Assembly: GCF_000304455.1 (NCBI RefSeq)
Contig: NC_018605.1
Span: forward strand, 661,779 to 725,778
Length of the DNA stretch: 64,000 bases
From: Cardinium endosymbiont cEper1 of Encarsia pergandiella
GTDB lineage: Bacteria > Bacteroidota > Bacteroidia > Cytophagales > Amoebophilaceae
Direction of reading: 5' to 3'
Shown here: piece by piece, positions 28,104 through 37,348 of the stretch
Layout: each line of letters opens with the position of its first letter
Position numbering within the stretch: the stretch's first letter is position 1
Made by a program: the position numbers and the translations under genes
Notes under the pieces: model-generated
Seen by the model: the letters and a program-made list of their open reading frames with translations, nothing else
Database searches by the model: none
Told to the model about the DNA's origin: nothing

Positions 28104-29156
28104 ATGAACAATCAGACCCAGATGGATGCGCAAGATCCTCCTAAAACATTAAATGTTAAAAAAGTATGGCTGCCTATATTGGGTGGACTAGCTATTACAG
28201 TATTTCTATTTTATAGATCTGGTAAAATTTCGAGTGAAATAGTTAGATTATTGTATCACCCTAATTGGAATTATCTATATATGGCTTGCTTGGCTATTCT
28301 GCTGCGAGAAGTTGGTCATATATATAGGTTACGCGTCTTAAGCAATCATAGCTTGCGTTGGACTAGTTGTTTGTATGTAGCTATTCTTTGGGAGTTTGGG
28401 ACTGCTGTAACCCCATCTGTAGTAGGAGGAGGGTTAGTGGCTATTTTTCTTCTATCTAAAGAAGGATTATCACTGGGTAGATCTATGGCCTATATTGTAG
28501 TGCTGGGGATGATGGATAATTTTTTCTTTCTTTTAGCAGGTTCATTTGGTTTAGGCGGAGTATATGATCCTATTTTTGCTATGGCAGGCCCATTCTGTAG
28601 TAGCATCAAGCGCTTTTTTATTATTATTTATATTTTGTTCTTCTTGTATAATTTGGTAATGGCCATTGGTGTCTTTATAAACCCCAAGTTCTTAAAGTGG
28701 ATTTTAATCTATGTGACCAGTATCGCTTTCCTAAAGCGATGGCGTCGATCGGCCTATCAGCTTAGTAAAGATATTATAGTTACTTCAGATGAATTTAGAG
28801 GGAGAGGGCTTCTTTTTTGGTGTAAAATGTTGCTTTGTACCTTTTTAATTTGGACGGTTCGATATATCTTAATGAATTGTTTAATTGCTACCTATTGTCC
28901 TACTTCCTTTGGTGAACATTTGGTTATTTTGGGCAAACAAGTAGTCATGTGGACATTGATGTTGGTGCCTGCTTTGCCAGGTGGAACTGGTATCGCTGAA
29001 CTTTTGTTTCAGCAATTTTTTGAACCTATGTTAGGGGACTATACCTTGCTAATTGTACTGCTATGGCGTATGGCTACTTTTTATCTTTACCTGATTTTAG
29101 GAGCTATTTTGTTACCTAAATGGCTTCAAAAAAGGTTTAAAATGAAAGTATTTTAG
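28104..29156 (+). CDS. YbhN/UPF0104 (flippase-like) membrane protein
   Basis: A 350-residue integral membrane protein of the lysylphosphatidylglycerol synthase transmembrane (UPF0104) group. It has about 8 hydrophobic segments. LLREVGHIYRLRVLSN near residue 70, TAVTPSVVGGGLVAIFLLSKEGLSLGRSMAYIVVLGMMD near residue 100, and LVPALPGGTGIAELLFQQFFEPML near residue 290 match family motifs. The soluble aminoacyltransferase domain of MprF is absent. It probably moves a polyprenyl or glycerolipid substrate across the inner membrane; which one is unknown. Confidence 0.82.
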   Translation: MNNQTQMDAQDPPKTLNVKKVWLPILGGLAITVFLFYRSGKISSEIVRLLYHPNWNYLYMACLAILLREVGHIYRLRVLSNHSLRWTSCLYVAILWEFGTAVTPSVVGGGLVAIFLLSKEGLSLGRSMAYIVVLGMMDNFFFLLAGSFGLGGVYDPIFAMAGPFCSSIKRFFIIIYILFFLYNLVMAIGVFINPKFLKWILIYVTSIAFLKRWRRSAYQLSKDIIVTSDEFRGRGLLFWCKMLLCTFLIWTVRYILMNCLIATYCPTSFGEHLVILGKQVVMWTLMLVPALPGGTGIAELLFQQFFEPMLGDYTLLIVLLWRMATFYLYLILGAILLPKWLQKRFKMKVF

Positions 29157-29172
29157 TGATTTTAATTTATTC

Positions 29173-29200
29173 GTTCTGTTGCGTTTGTACGCAACAGAAC
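29173..29200. terminator. Bidirectional hairpin terminator candidate
   Basis: Perfect 11-bp arms GTTCTGTTGCG and CGCAACAGAAC flank the 6-base loop TTTGTA, between the convergent flippase-like gene (ends 29156) and priA (ends 29235). The placement fits transcription stop from both sides. There is no long T-run, so it may end transcription only weakly, or act by structure. Confidence 0.6.
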
Positions 29201-29234
29201 CATATTTAGTGTAACGTTCTCTATGAATTGTATA

Positions 29235-31646
29235 TTAAATCGGATCTATATCCAATACTATTTTGATTTTGCTATAGGGTTCTTTACTTAGCATATATTT
29301 GCAACCATTTCTTACATCCTCTTTTATACGCTGCAATCTACTTAAATTTTTACTCGGTATTTTTAATAATAGATCTAATAAAAAATAATTTCTGATTTTA
29401 CCCACTAATGGTTGTTGAGGTCCTAGTGCTATACCTTCAAAATTTTTTTCTAATATTTTTTTTAATTTGATGGCCCCTGATTGTAAGGTAGATCCATCCA
29501 TACCACTTAAACGTAGTTTAATGAGTCTAACATAGGGAGGATATAGAAACCGCTTTCTTTCTGCTAATTCACTATGATACATCCCTTCATAATCACCATT
29601 AGATAAGTATTGAAACAAAGGATGATCGCTCTGTCTGGTTTGAATAAATACACTGCCTTCTTTGTCGCGTCTACCTGCTCTTCCCGCCAACTGGGTAATC
29701 AGTTGAAAACATTTTTCATTGGATCTAAAGTCAGGAAAGTAAAGTAATCCATCTATATCAGGTATACCTATAAGGCGCATATTCGCAAAATCTAATCCTT
29801 TGGCCATCATCTGTGTACCCACTAAAATATCTATTGATCCATCGTTTATCTTTTTCAATAAAGATTGGTAACTATTTTTCCCTTTTGTGCTATCTAAATC
29901 CATCCGACCCATCTTTTGTTTTGGGAATATAAGTTGCAAGCTTTCTTCTAGTTTTTCTGTACCAAAGCCTATATTGTGTAGCTGTTTTGATCCACAATGG
30001 TCGCACGTCGAAAAAGTAAGCCTAGTATAGTCACAATAATGGCAGCGGAGATGATTCGATGCTTGGTGATAGGTAAGACTTACCGAGCAAGTAAGACAAC
30101 GTGGGATCCATCCACAAGCTGCACATAAAAAGTATGATGCATATCCTCTTCTGTTTTGAAAAATCATTGCTTGACCACCTTCTATATGGTTCTTTTCAAG
30201 CTTAGATAGTAGCGTCAGAGAAAAATTTTCTCGCATAGCTTTACGCTTTTTTTCTATGTTCAGGTCAATAAAAAATAACTTAGGTTGCCCTGCTGTCCCA
30301 AATCTATGGCTTAATCTTACCAAGCCATATTTACCAGTTTGGCTATTGTAATAGCTTTCTATAGAAGGTGTGGCTGAACCCAGTAAAACTTTTGCTTGAT
30401 GTTGTTGTGCCAATAGAATGCTACTCTCTCGTGCATGGTAGGTAGGCATTCTATCGATCTGTTTATAGGCCTGATCGTGTTCTTCGTCTATAATAATCAG
30501 TTGTAGCGCTTTAAAAGGCAGCAAAAGGGCAGATCGTGTGCCTATGACCAATAATGCAGCTGGGTTTAGCAAGCGTGCCCATGTTTTTAAACCTTCTTTA
30601 TTCGATTGTTTTGAGTGGTGTACCATTAACCATTCTCCCCAAAAAGGTCTGATACGTTCTACCATATGCGTTATTAAACCTATTTCTGGTACTAAAAACA
30701 ATACTTGTTTTTGTTGACAGAGTGCAGATGCAATTAGATGCATATATAACGCTGTTTTACCGCTTCCTATAGTACCATATAATAGTACCGCTGTTTTTTG
30801 AGTAAATTGCCTTTCAATTTCTATAAGCGCTTTTTTTTGATAGGTTGTTAAAGTAGATAATGGTGTACAGGGTGCTGTAAAAGTTACCAGCTGAGGTGAA
30901 TCTGTCTTTATCAAAATCCCTTTCTTGTATAATGCATGAAAAGCTGATTGAGAATAGCCTAAAAGTACTTCTTTAGAAATATATAGAGGAAAATTTTCTT
31001 TATTGGGTAAAAAATGGGCTAAAAGTGCTTGTTGTTTCGGTGATCGTGGTGCTAGTTTGGTTATGGTAAATGGATCTAAATGGATAGTTGGAGAAAGGGT
31101 AATGTAGCGGTTGTCACGCTCTGCTGGATCAATCACAGTTTCGACAGTTGCCTCTACCAATCTTTTAGACAGCAGTGCTATAAGTGCTTTATTAGTATCT
31201 TTTTGTCCTATTAATGACACAATAGATCTATAAGATAAAGATTGGTGTTGTAGTGCAGTTATAATAATTTGTTCGATTGCAGATAGTGTATAGTTGCCCA
31301 TAGACTCCTTGTATTGAAAACCTATGTTGTTATTAAGTATTTTAGGCCATGCCATCGATAGCGTTTCACCAAGATTAGATAGGTAATAATTAGCCATCCA
31401 TTCTAAGAATGCCAATTGCTGAGTTGTAAATAAAGGGGTTGCGTAAGAGATAGCTAATACATCCTTAGTAGGATAGGAGGGAGGGATATTATGGCAGCGG
31501 ATTACAATCCCAAGCAAGAGTTTGCTGCTACGCAATGGTACAAGTACACTACTACCTATTTCTAATCTATCTTGGTACTGAAAAGGAATAGAGTAGGTTA
31601 AAGCTTTAATAGGTAGCGGAAATATAATATCTACAAATTTTTTCAA
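29235..31646 (-). CDS. priA: Primosomal protein N' (PriA helicase)
   Basis: PriA restarts stalled replication forks. The 803-residue protein has the N-terminal fork-binding part, Walker A as GTIGSGKTALYMHL near residue 290, the DEEHD box IIIDEEHD near 385, a zinc-binding stretch with paired cysteines (CAACGWIPRCLTCSVSLTYH, then CHYCDYTRLTFSTCDHCG), and helicase motifs VGTQMMAKGLDF and QLAGRAGR. The usual T of the Walker A region is I here, a modest change. Gene stands alone. Confidence 0.95.
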   Translation of the reverse strand: MKKFVDIIFPLPIKALTYSIPFQYQDRLEIGSSVLVPLRSSKLLLGIVIRCHNIPPSYPTKDVLAISYATPLFTTQQLAFLEWMANYYLSNLGETLSMAWPKILNNNIGFQYKESMGNYTLSAIEQIIITALQHQSLSYRSIVSLIGQKDTNKALIALLSKRLVEATVETVIDPAERDNRYITLSPTIHLDPFTITKLAPRSPKQQALLAHFLPNKENFPLYISKEVLLGYSQSAFHALYKKGILIKTDSPQLVTFTAPCTPLSTLTTYQKKALIEIERQFTQKTAVLLYGTIGSGKTALYMHLIASALCQQKQVLFLVPEIGLITHMVERIRPFWGEWLMVHHSKQSNKEGLKTWARLLNPAALLVIGTRSALLLPFKALQLIIIDEEHDQAYKQIDRMPTYHARESSILLAQQHQAKVLLGSATPSIESYYNSQTGKYGLVRLSHRFGTAGQPKLFFIDLNIEKKRKAMRENFSLTLLSKLEKNHIEGGQAMIFQNRRGYASYFLCAACGWIPRCLTCSVSLTYHQASNHLRCHYCDYTRLTFSTCDHCGSKQLHNIGFGTEKLEESLQLIFPKQKMGRMDLDSTKGKNSYQSLLKKINDGSIDILVGTQMMAKGLDFANMRLIGIPDIDGLLYFPDFRSNEKCFQLITQLAGRAGRRDKEGSVFIQTRQSDHPLFQYLSNGDYEGMYHSELAERKRFLYPPYVRLIKLRLSGMDGSTLQSGAIKLKKILEKNFEGIALGPQQPLVGKIRNYFLLDLLLKIPSKNLSRLQRIKEDVRNGCKYMLSKEPYSKIKIVLDIDPI

Positions 31647-31790
31647 GTGCCATACATTTTAAAAGTGTAAAAATGCTTATGCTATAACTCGAGTCATGTT
31701 ATAAGTGATTGGTTAAGTCGTCCCGTAGGACTATTCAATAGACCTATAGATGTAAAACCTTGACTGCTTCAATCAATAAATTAAGTACTT

Positions 31791-32591
31791 TTAATCTATT
31801 ATACCCATTTTAATTTGGGTTAATTTACGCTTGGTATCCAAAGGAAAATCACCTTGTATCATCCATTTATAATAAGAAGGTTCCAATTTGAGCACCTCTG
31901 ATACACTTTTCCCTTTGTGTTTGCCAAAGTTAAAGATGGGTATATGTTGCGCGTTGTAGACTATTCTACCTGCAAAATCCACCATGTTGGTATTGGTTAG
32001 ATGATGTAGGGTAGCCACATCATTTTTTATGATACCCAATGCATTGCCTAATGAATCTACTACTGGCTGATTTTCATATCTTTTTATTTGTTCCATAAGT
32101 ACCTCTAAAGTAGCCTCTATGTCTACCATAGCGTTATGAGCGCCATCTAGTTCCTTTTGACAATAAAATTGATAAGCTGCCTTTAAAGTTCTTTTTTCCA
32201 TTAAGTGAAAAAGCTTTTGAACATCTACGATTTTACGGGTTTCTACTTTAAACTCTAATTCTGCCCGTAAAAAGCTTTCTACTAATATAGGTATATCAAA
32301 ACGCAGCAGATTAAAACCAGCTAAGTCAGCGCCTTTTAAAAAGGCAATTAATTCTTTTCCTATTTGTTTAAACGTTGGTTTGTCTTTTAGATCTTCCGTA
32401 TAAATACCATGGATTAAACTAGATTCAATAGGAATAGTTTGTTCTGGATTAATTCTTTTGTAAAAGGTCAAGCGGTTGCCGTTGGGCATAAGTTTAATCA
32501 TTGCAATTTCTATGATGCGATCATGTACTACATTGGTACCTGTAGTTTCTAAGTCTAAAAAAACAAGTGAATTGGTTAATTGTAAAGGCAT
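31791..32591 (-). CDS. DEDDh 3'-5' exonuclease (DNA polymerase III epsilon-like) with DUF3820-like tail
   Basis: A 266-residue protein from ATG 32591; an ATG at 32645 adds 18 unconserved residues. The exonuclease motifs are FLDLETTG (Exo I), LAGFNLLRFDIPIL (Exo II) and GAHNAMVDIEATL (Exo III). The C-terminal region, FNFGKHKGKSVSEVLKLEPSYYKWMIQGDFP, resembles the DUF3820 domain seen in Bacteroidetes exonucleases. It may proofread or process DNA rather than being the core polymerase epsilon subunit. It diverges from mutY. Confidence 0.85.
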   Translation of the reverse strand: MPLQLTNSLVFLDLETTGTNVVHDRIIEIAMIKLMPNGNRLTFYKRINPEQTIPIESSLIHGIYTEDLKDKPTFKQIGKELIAFLKGADLAGFNLLRFDIPILVESFLRAELEFKVETRKIVDVQKLFHLMEKRTLKAAYQFYCQKELDGAHNAMVDIEATLEVLMEQIKRYENQPVVDSLGNALGIIKNDVATLHHLTNTNMVDFAGRIVYNAQHIPIFNFGKHKGKSVSEVLKLEPSYYKWMIQGDFPLDTKRKLTQIKMGIID

Positions 32592-32788
32592 AGTATCTTT
32601 TTCTTTGCTGAAGCTTGTCGTTGCAAGGATATTATTTATACACATAAAAAATGGTTTGTCCCCGCTTAAATTTGTCTATGCTTGCCTATATTGCGCAATG
32701 GTTATCGATTATTCAGTCTACAGTAGTACTTCTTGCCAAATATAATAAAATATGCACTACACTTTCCATTATCGTATCCTCTATATTA

Positions 32789-33874
32789 ATGAATACCATT
32801 AGCCATCTTATTTTTCGTAGGTTATTGCTTTCTTGGTACAAGTTACATCAGCGTTGTTTGCCTTGGCGTACCACTAAAGATCCATATAAGATATGGTTAT
32901 CAGAAATTATTTTGCAACAAACAAGAGTTGTGCAAGGGCTTCCCTATTATGAGCGTTTTATTGCCCAATATCCTTCTGTAGTCGCATTATCCCGTGCTAC
33001 AGAACAGGATGTGCTCCGTTTATGGCAGGGATTGGGTTACTATAGCAGAGCCCGTAACCTACATCATTGTGCGCAAACTATTGTTGAAAAATATAATGGC
33101 GTTTTTCCTACTAGTTACCGATCACTCCTTACATTGAAGGGTGTAGGCCCTTATACAGCCGCAGCGATTGCTGCCGTTTCTTTTAAAGAAGTAGTAGCTG
33201 CTGTAGATGGAAATGTCTACCGTGTATTGGCACGTATTTTTGGGTTAACCTATGATATAGGTACATCCCAAGGTAGAAAACAAATGCATCAGTTTGCTAC
33301 CCTATTAGTAGATCCTATACAACCTGATACATATAGTCAAGCAATTATGGATTTTGGTGCACTCCAATGTACGCCAGTAGCTCATTTTTGTACTACCTGT
33401 ATTTTCAACAGCTATTGCGTGGCTTTCTATACCGACAGACAAAAAGTATTGCCTGTTAAAACCAATAGACTACATAAACGAGTCCGTTATTTTGACTATT
33501 TTATTTTGCAGTATAAGGAAGCCATATATATGAAAAAGCGTATAAAAAGAGATATTTGGCAAGGGATGTATGATTTTTATTTGTTAGAAAATAAACAGCG
33601 CTTGGTGGTAGATCAGATGGAAGATCCTTTGTGTAGGTTAGCTAAAAGCCATCAGTTATCCATTACTACCTTTGAAAAAGAAGCATCCCATTTGCTCACC
33701 CATCAGAAGTTGTTGGTGAAATTTCACAAGATCGAGGTTACTTTAGCTTTCTTGCAAGCAACCAACGATCTATTTAATCAATTTTCCTTAGTATCATTTA
33801 ATCGTTCACAGATTCAAACTTTGCCTAAACCTATATTGATTCAAAATTTTTTAAAAAGACTAAATTTTGTTTAG
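32789..33874 (+). CDS. mutY: A/G-specific adenine glycosylase MutY
   Basis: Removes adenine mispaired with 8-oxoguanine. The 361-residue protein has a helix-hairpin-helix LKGVGPYTAAAIAAVSF and the catalytic aspartate in VDGNVYRVLAR. The iron-sulfur motif has all four cysteines in the C-x6-C-x2-C-x5-C spacing (CTPVAHFC, CTTC, CIFNSYC). A NUDIX-like C-terminal region follows. The ATG at 32789 is the natural start; a longer frame upstream has a hydrophobic leader with no family match. It is divergent from the exonuclease gene. Confidence 0.93.
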   Translation: MNTISHLIFRRLLLSWYKLHQRCLPWRTTKDPYKIWLSEIILQQTRVVQGLPYYERFIAQYPSVVALSRATEQDVLRLWQGLGYYSRARNLHHCAQTIVEKYNGVFPTSYRSLLTLKGVGPYTAAAIAAVSFKEVVAAVDGNVYRVLARIFGLTYDIGTSQGRKQMHQFATLLVDPIQPDTYSQAIMDFGALQCTPVAHFCTTCIFNSYCVAFYTDRQKVLPVKTNRLHKRVRYFDYFILQYKEAIYMKKRIKRDIWQGMYDFYLLENKQRLVVDQMEDPLCRLAKSHQLSITTFEKEASHLLTHQKLLVKFHKIEVTLAFLQATNDLFNQFSLVSFNRSQIQTLPKPILIQNFLKRLNFV

Positions 33875-34110
33875 TTAAAAAGTTTGAATAGCTGTTTTTT
33901 ATCCATACTACTATAGCCTCTACTTACTTAAGTCTACCATTTTGGCAATAAAAATTTTCTTTTGTGAATAAAAATATTTACCTTGCAACACGCGTTTTTT
34001 CTAACCTTAAGTCAAGGTGCCTATAGGTTGCTCATTTAACAATTTTATAAGTAAAAGGTAAGTTAAGGCGCTTCGCGTTTAATTTTTAATAATAGTTTTT
34101 TTTGTTTTCC

Positions 34111-34320
34111 ATGATGGAAGGAGTAGTAAAATGGTTTGATCCAGCCAAAGGTTATGGATTTATAAAACCGGTAAATGGAGGTAAAGATGTTTTTGTTCAT
34201 ATAAGTGCGCTTGTAGCGTCTAGAGTAAGCATGATAGACCAAGGTCAATCAGTAGGTTTTGAAATAACCAGCGATAGAGGCAAAGAAGTAGCTAGTAACA
34301 TTAAGGTACTTGATGTGTAA
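34111..34320 (+). CDS. Cold-shock domain protein
   Basis: A 69-residue single cold-shock domain protein that binds single-stranded RNA and DNA and acts as an RNA chaperone. RNP1 is KGYGFIKP and RNP2 is VFVHISAL, and the start VVKWFDPAKGYGF matches the family. Starts at 34111 or 34114 both work. It is followed 49 bases later by a DEAD-box helicase, a pairing common in cold-adapted RNA handling. Confidence 0.93.
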   Translation: MMEGVVKWFDPAKGYGFIKPVNGGKDVFVHISALVASRVSMIDQGQSVGFEITSDRGKEVASNIKVLDV

Positions 34321-34369
34321 GGAACAGAAGAAGAATGATTTAAATTTTAATATTATACTTTAATATACA

Positions 34370-35539
34370 TTGAGTAATACTTTTCAAACATATAATTTGC
34401 CATCAGCTCTTTTGGGAGCGTTGGCCAAGATGCAGTATGATCATCCTACTGCTATTCAAGACCAAGTGATTCCAGTAGCTTTAACCGGCCAAGACATTTT
34501 AGGTTCTTCTAAAACAGGTAGTGGAAAAACAGCTGCTTTTTCTATACCTGTAGTTGCACAGCTTATGGATCGGCCTGAGGCGCGTGTACTCGTATTGGCC
34601 CCCACACGGGAGCTTGCTGAACAAGTGGCAGGTGTGATGTCGAGTATGATTCGTGGTTGTAGCCACTTGCGTACGGTATTGTTAATAGGAGGTGAGCCCA
34701 TTGGCAAGCAGTTAATGCGTTTGCGCACGAACCCTAATATTATTGTAGGTACACCTGGTCGTGTAGAAGATCATTTATGTAGAGGCTCACTACATTTGCA
34801 ACGTACTACCTTTTTGGTATTGGATGAAATCGACCGAATGTTAGATATGGGTTTTTCTATTCAAATAGATAAAATTATTAAGCGTTTGCCGATAGAACGA
34901 CAAACATTGATGTTTTCGGCTACCTTGGATAGAAACATTGAGCGATTGGCTGGGTCTTATTTAAGGCAACCGGCACGTATTAATGTCGAAGTATCTGATG
35001 ATGAGCCTAAAAACATAGAAGAAGAATCTCTTTATGTGCCAGAGGCTGCAAAATTCCAAGTTTTATTGGAGCAACTTAATCAACGGGAAGGGTCTATTAT
35101 TGTTTTCGTAAGAACGCAAATAAAGGCAGATAGCATCAGTTATCAATTACAGCAAGCAAATTTTAAAGTTTGCGCCATTCATGGTGGATTAAAGCAACAC
35201 CAACGGAAGCGTGTCATAAAGGACTTTAGAAATAAGCATTATACTATTATTGTAGCAACTGATGTCGCTGCAAGGGGATTAGATATTGATCATATCAAGC
35301 ATGTAATCAATTATGATTTTCCCCAAGCTGCTGAAGATTATACCCATAGAATTGGTAGAACCGGTAGAGCGGGTGCTACAGGTTTTGCTTTGTCTATGAT
35401 TTCTTCTCCCCAAGAAAGAAGGCTTTGGCGTATTATTCATAATGATCCAGTAGAAAAAGAAGTAAAAAGGCCATTTAGACAAAGCACAAATTTTAATCGG
35501 TTTAGATCTCGTTCTTTTGGACGTAGTGTTTCAGGTTAA
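34370..35539 (+). CDS. DEAD-box RNA helicase with DEID box
   Basis: A 389-residue RNA helicase core. The Q motif region is QYDHPTAIQDQVIP. Walker A is SKTGSGKT, Ia is PTRELA, and TPGR follows. The motif II box is DEID rather than DEAD (LVLDEIDRMLDMGF). SAT is present, and the C-terminal core has RGLDI and HRIGRTGRAG. The start is TTG at 34370: no ATG precedes the Q motif. The short tail (FRQSTNFNRFRSRSFGRS) is RNA-binding in character. It probably resolves structured RNA with the upstream cold-shock protein. Confidence 0.92.
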   Translation: MSNTFQTYNLPSALLGALAKMQYDHPTAIQDQVIPVALTGQDILGSSKTGSGKTAAFSIPVVAQLMDRPEARVLVLAPTRELAEQVAGVMSSMIRGCSHLRTVLLIGGEPIGKQLMRLRTNPNIIVGTPGRVEDHLCRGSLHLQRTTFLVLDEIDRMLDMGFSIQIDKIIKRLPIERQTLMFSATLDRNIERLAGSYLRQPARINVEVSDDEPKNIEEESLYVPEAAKFQVLLEQLNQREGSIIVFVRTQIKADSISYQLQQANFKVCAIHGGLKQHQRKRVIKDFRNKHYTIIVATDVAARGLDIDHIKHVINYDFPQAAEDYTHRIGRTGRAGATGFALSMISSPQERRLWRIIHNDPVEKEVKRPFRQSTNFNRFRSRSFGRSVSG

Positions 35540-35568
35540 GTATTTTACTTGTTTTGTTTGTTTCACTT

Positions 35569-35609
35569 AAGGGTTAGCTTTCATCTATTGTTAAAGGCTA
35601 GCCCTTTTT
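35569..35609 (+). terminator. Rho-independent terminator
   Basis: Arms AAGGGTTAGC (35569-35578) and GCTAGCCCTT (35597-35606) pair in nine positions plus one G-U, separated by an 18-base loop and followed by T residues. It sits about 30 bases after the helicase stop and fits termination of the csp-helicase unit. Confidence 0.7.
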
Positions 35610-35808
35610 CTATAAATCTGGTAGTAAGCTTTAATCATTTTTTTCAGCGTAGCAATCACTCTATATTTAACCCTTCTATATTACAGTTGTATTGCTTGGA
35701 ATTTTATATAAATAATCCTAGGATAAAAATCCATTCAGTTGCATAGAAAATTTTTGTAAGAGAAATTTGTTTTATACATTATCTATTTTGTTTTTAATAA
35801 AAAATGTT

Positions 35809-36474
35809 ATGTACCGTTTTATCCAGCTTTTTAAACGATTAAGTTATGCTATAATAATAAGTCTAATTTTTACCCATCAAGCAGCAGCTTTTAGGATTAG
35901 ATTAGGGACTCCGCATCAAGATCTAAAGCATTACTTTTATACAGGTATTAAGTCCCAATTAGGATATGCAAGTCTTAATGTCAACCACCCCAAAATAATT
36001 TGTCTGGGGGGTAGTTACTCCAGGGGTGCTGTTCTATTGGGGGCATTGGTAGGACGCCAGTGGATGCAATATTTTGCTACCGAGTTAGCTTTTGAATGGT
36101 TGCACAGCTATGCAGGAAGGAAAGAATATTTATTCAGGAGTGAGCCTATTAAAACTGACCTCAGTTTCTATACCCTTGGTTTTGGTTTAGACTGTATGCC
36201 TATGCTACCTGTATCAGATAATATAAGTCTATTGGGCGTATTCGGTATTGGGTATAAAAATGCTAATATAACAGAAAACAAACAAAAAATATTTGACTTG
36301 ATGGGATGGAAGGTTATTCCTAGAATTGGGCTAGGAGTAGTTTTAGATAGAGTAGATGCACGTCTTTCACTAAAACTTTTAACGGAGCTTAATAATTTAT
36401 TTAAAGATGGTAATCAATCGGTATTTAAACCTTCTTTTCTGCTTGGTGTAAATCTCTCTTTAAGTTTTAAATAA
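35809..36474 (+). CDS. Outer membrane beta-barrel-like protein
   Basis: A 221-residue exported protein from ATG 35809; a TTG at 35767 extends it by 14 residues. The N-terminus has a signal peptide (LSYAIIISLIFTHQAAAF). Alternating short beta strands rich in aromatic residues follow (YTGIKSQLGYASL, FYTLGFGLDCMPML, LGVFGIGYKNANI), and the protein ends in a strand terminating in phenylalanine and lysine (LGVNLSLSFK), close to a barrel-closing signature. No family is recognised. It precedes two other secreted proteins in the same direction. Confidence 0.7.
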   Translation: MYRFIQLFKRLSYAIIISLIFTHQAAAFRIRLGTPHQDLKHYFYTGIKSQLGYASLNVNHPKIICLGGSYSRGAVLLGALVGRQWMQYFATELAFEWLHSYAGRKEYLFRSEPIKTDLSFYTLGFGLDCMPMLPVSDNISLLGVFGIGYKNANITENKQKIFDLMGWKVIPRIGLGVVLDRVDARLSLKLLTELNNLFKDGNQSVFKPSFLLGVNLSLSFK

Positions 36475-36569
36475 CCAGTGTTATCTACTTTGTCATCAGG
36501 TTATACCTTAACCTTATTGTATAAAGCTGTCTCTATCTATTTTCATGCTGCGTTTTAATTCAATAATAA

Positions 36570-37304
36570 ATGATCTATAAGGTTATGGAACAACCATTAT
36601 TCAAGCGGGGTATATTCTGCTACTTTAAAAGAATATTGTACTACTGTTTCTTGTGCTGCTGCAGTTTAGTCTCTATGCCCATACCATCTGTAGAAGCAAA
36701 GACAAAAAAAACAGCTGTTCAGGACGATCCAGAACAGCAAAAAAAGCATAAAAATAAAAAAAAGAAAAGCACTAAAGTTAAAGAACCCGCATATGATATC
36801 ATTGCGTATACTTCTCTTTGTCTAGAAAATCCCAGAAAATTAGCCAAATACGCTACTTTTTACCATTCGGGTGACCATTGTATAGGACTGGATATCAATA
36901 GAATAGATATTACTAGCGATGCAGATATAATATGCAGTATCTATGCTGGAGAACGGCTTAAAAGTTTTACTGAGGACAGCGAAAAAGCTACTTGGAAGCT
37001 TATCCAACGATATTATACAGCTCAGTTGTTGGCAGAGCGTGATTATAATCACTACCAAAACTATAAAAAAAATCAAGGAAATTATCGAGATTATAGCAAT
37101 GGTATTTTGACTGGCCTGCTTACAAATGCTATTGTAAGTTCTATTCAAGCAGCAAGATTTAAGGAAGAGGAAGCTATTTTTAAACGCATACTACCCTGTA
37201 TGGCTAACCTATATAGTATAAAAAAGCAAGTGCAACTCAGTAAAATTAATGTAGTCATGCTGACTACTAGAGTCCCTATTTTATACGAGCCAGTTGTTTG
37301 GTAA
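36570..37304 (+). CDS. Secreted protein of unknown function with lysine-rich linker
   Basis: A 244-residue protein that I do not recognise. It has an N-terminal hydrophobic signal-like segment (RILYYCFLCCCSLVSMPIPSVEAK), then a highly basic region rich in K and Q (residues 45-70), and a folded part from about residue 75 with several aromatic and acidic residues (AYDIIAYTSLCLENPRK, YYTAQLLAERDYNHYQNYKK). A second ATG at 36585 gives a slightly shorter form. It lies between an outer-membrane-like gene and the large ankyrin gene, all plus strand, so a shared host-facing role is possible. Confidence 0.55.
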   Translation: MIYKVMEQPLFKRGIFCYFKRILYYCFLCCCSLVSMPIPSVEAKTKKTAVQDDPEQQKKHKNKKKKSTKVKEPAYDIIAYTSLCLENPRKLAKYATFYHSGDHCIGLDINRIDITSDADIICSIYAGERLKSFTEDSEKATWKLIQRYYTAQLLAERDYNHYQNYKKNQGNYRDYSNGILTGLLTNAIVSSIQAARFKEEEAIFKRILPCMANLYSIKKQVQLSKINVVMLTTRVPILYEPVVW

Positions 37305-37348
37305 CTACCGGTAAGACTACAAAACCACGCTATATAAATTATATTATT

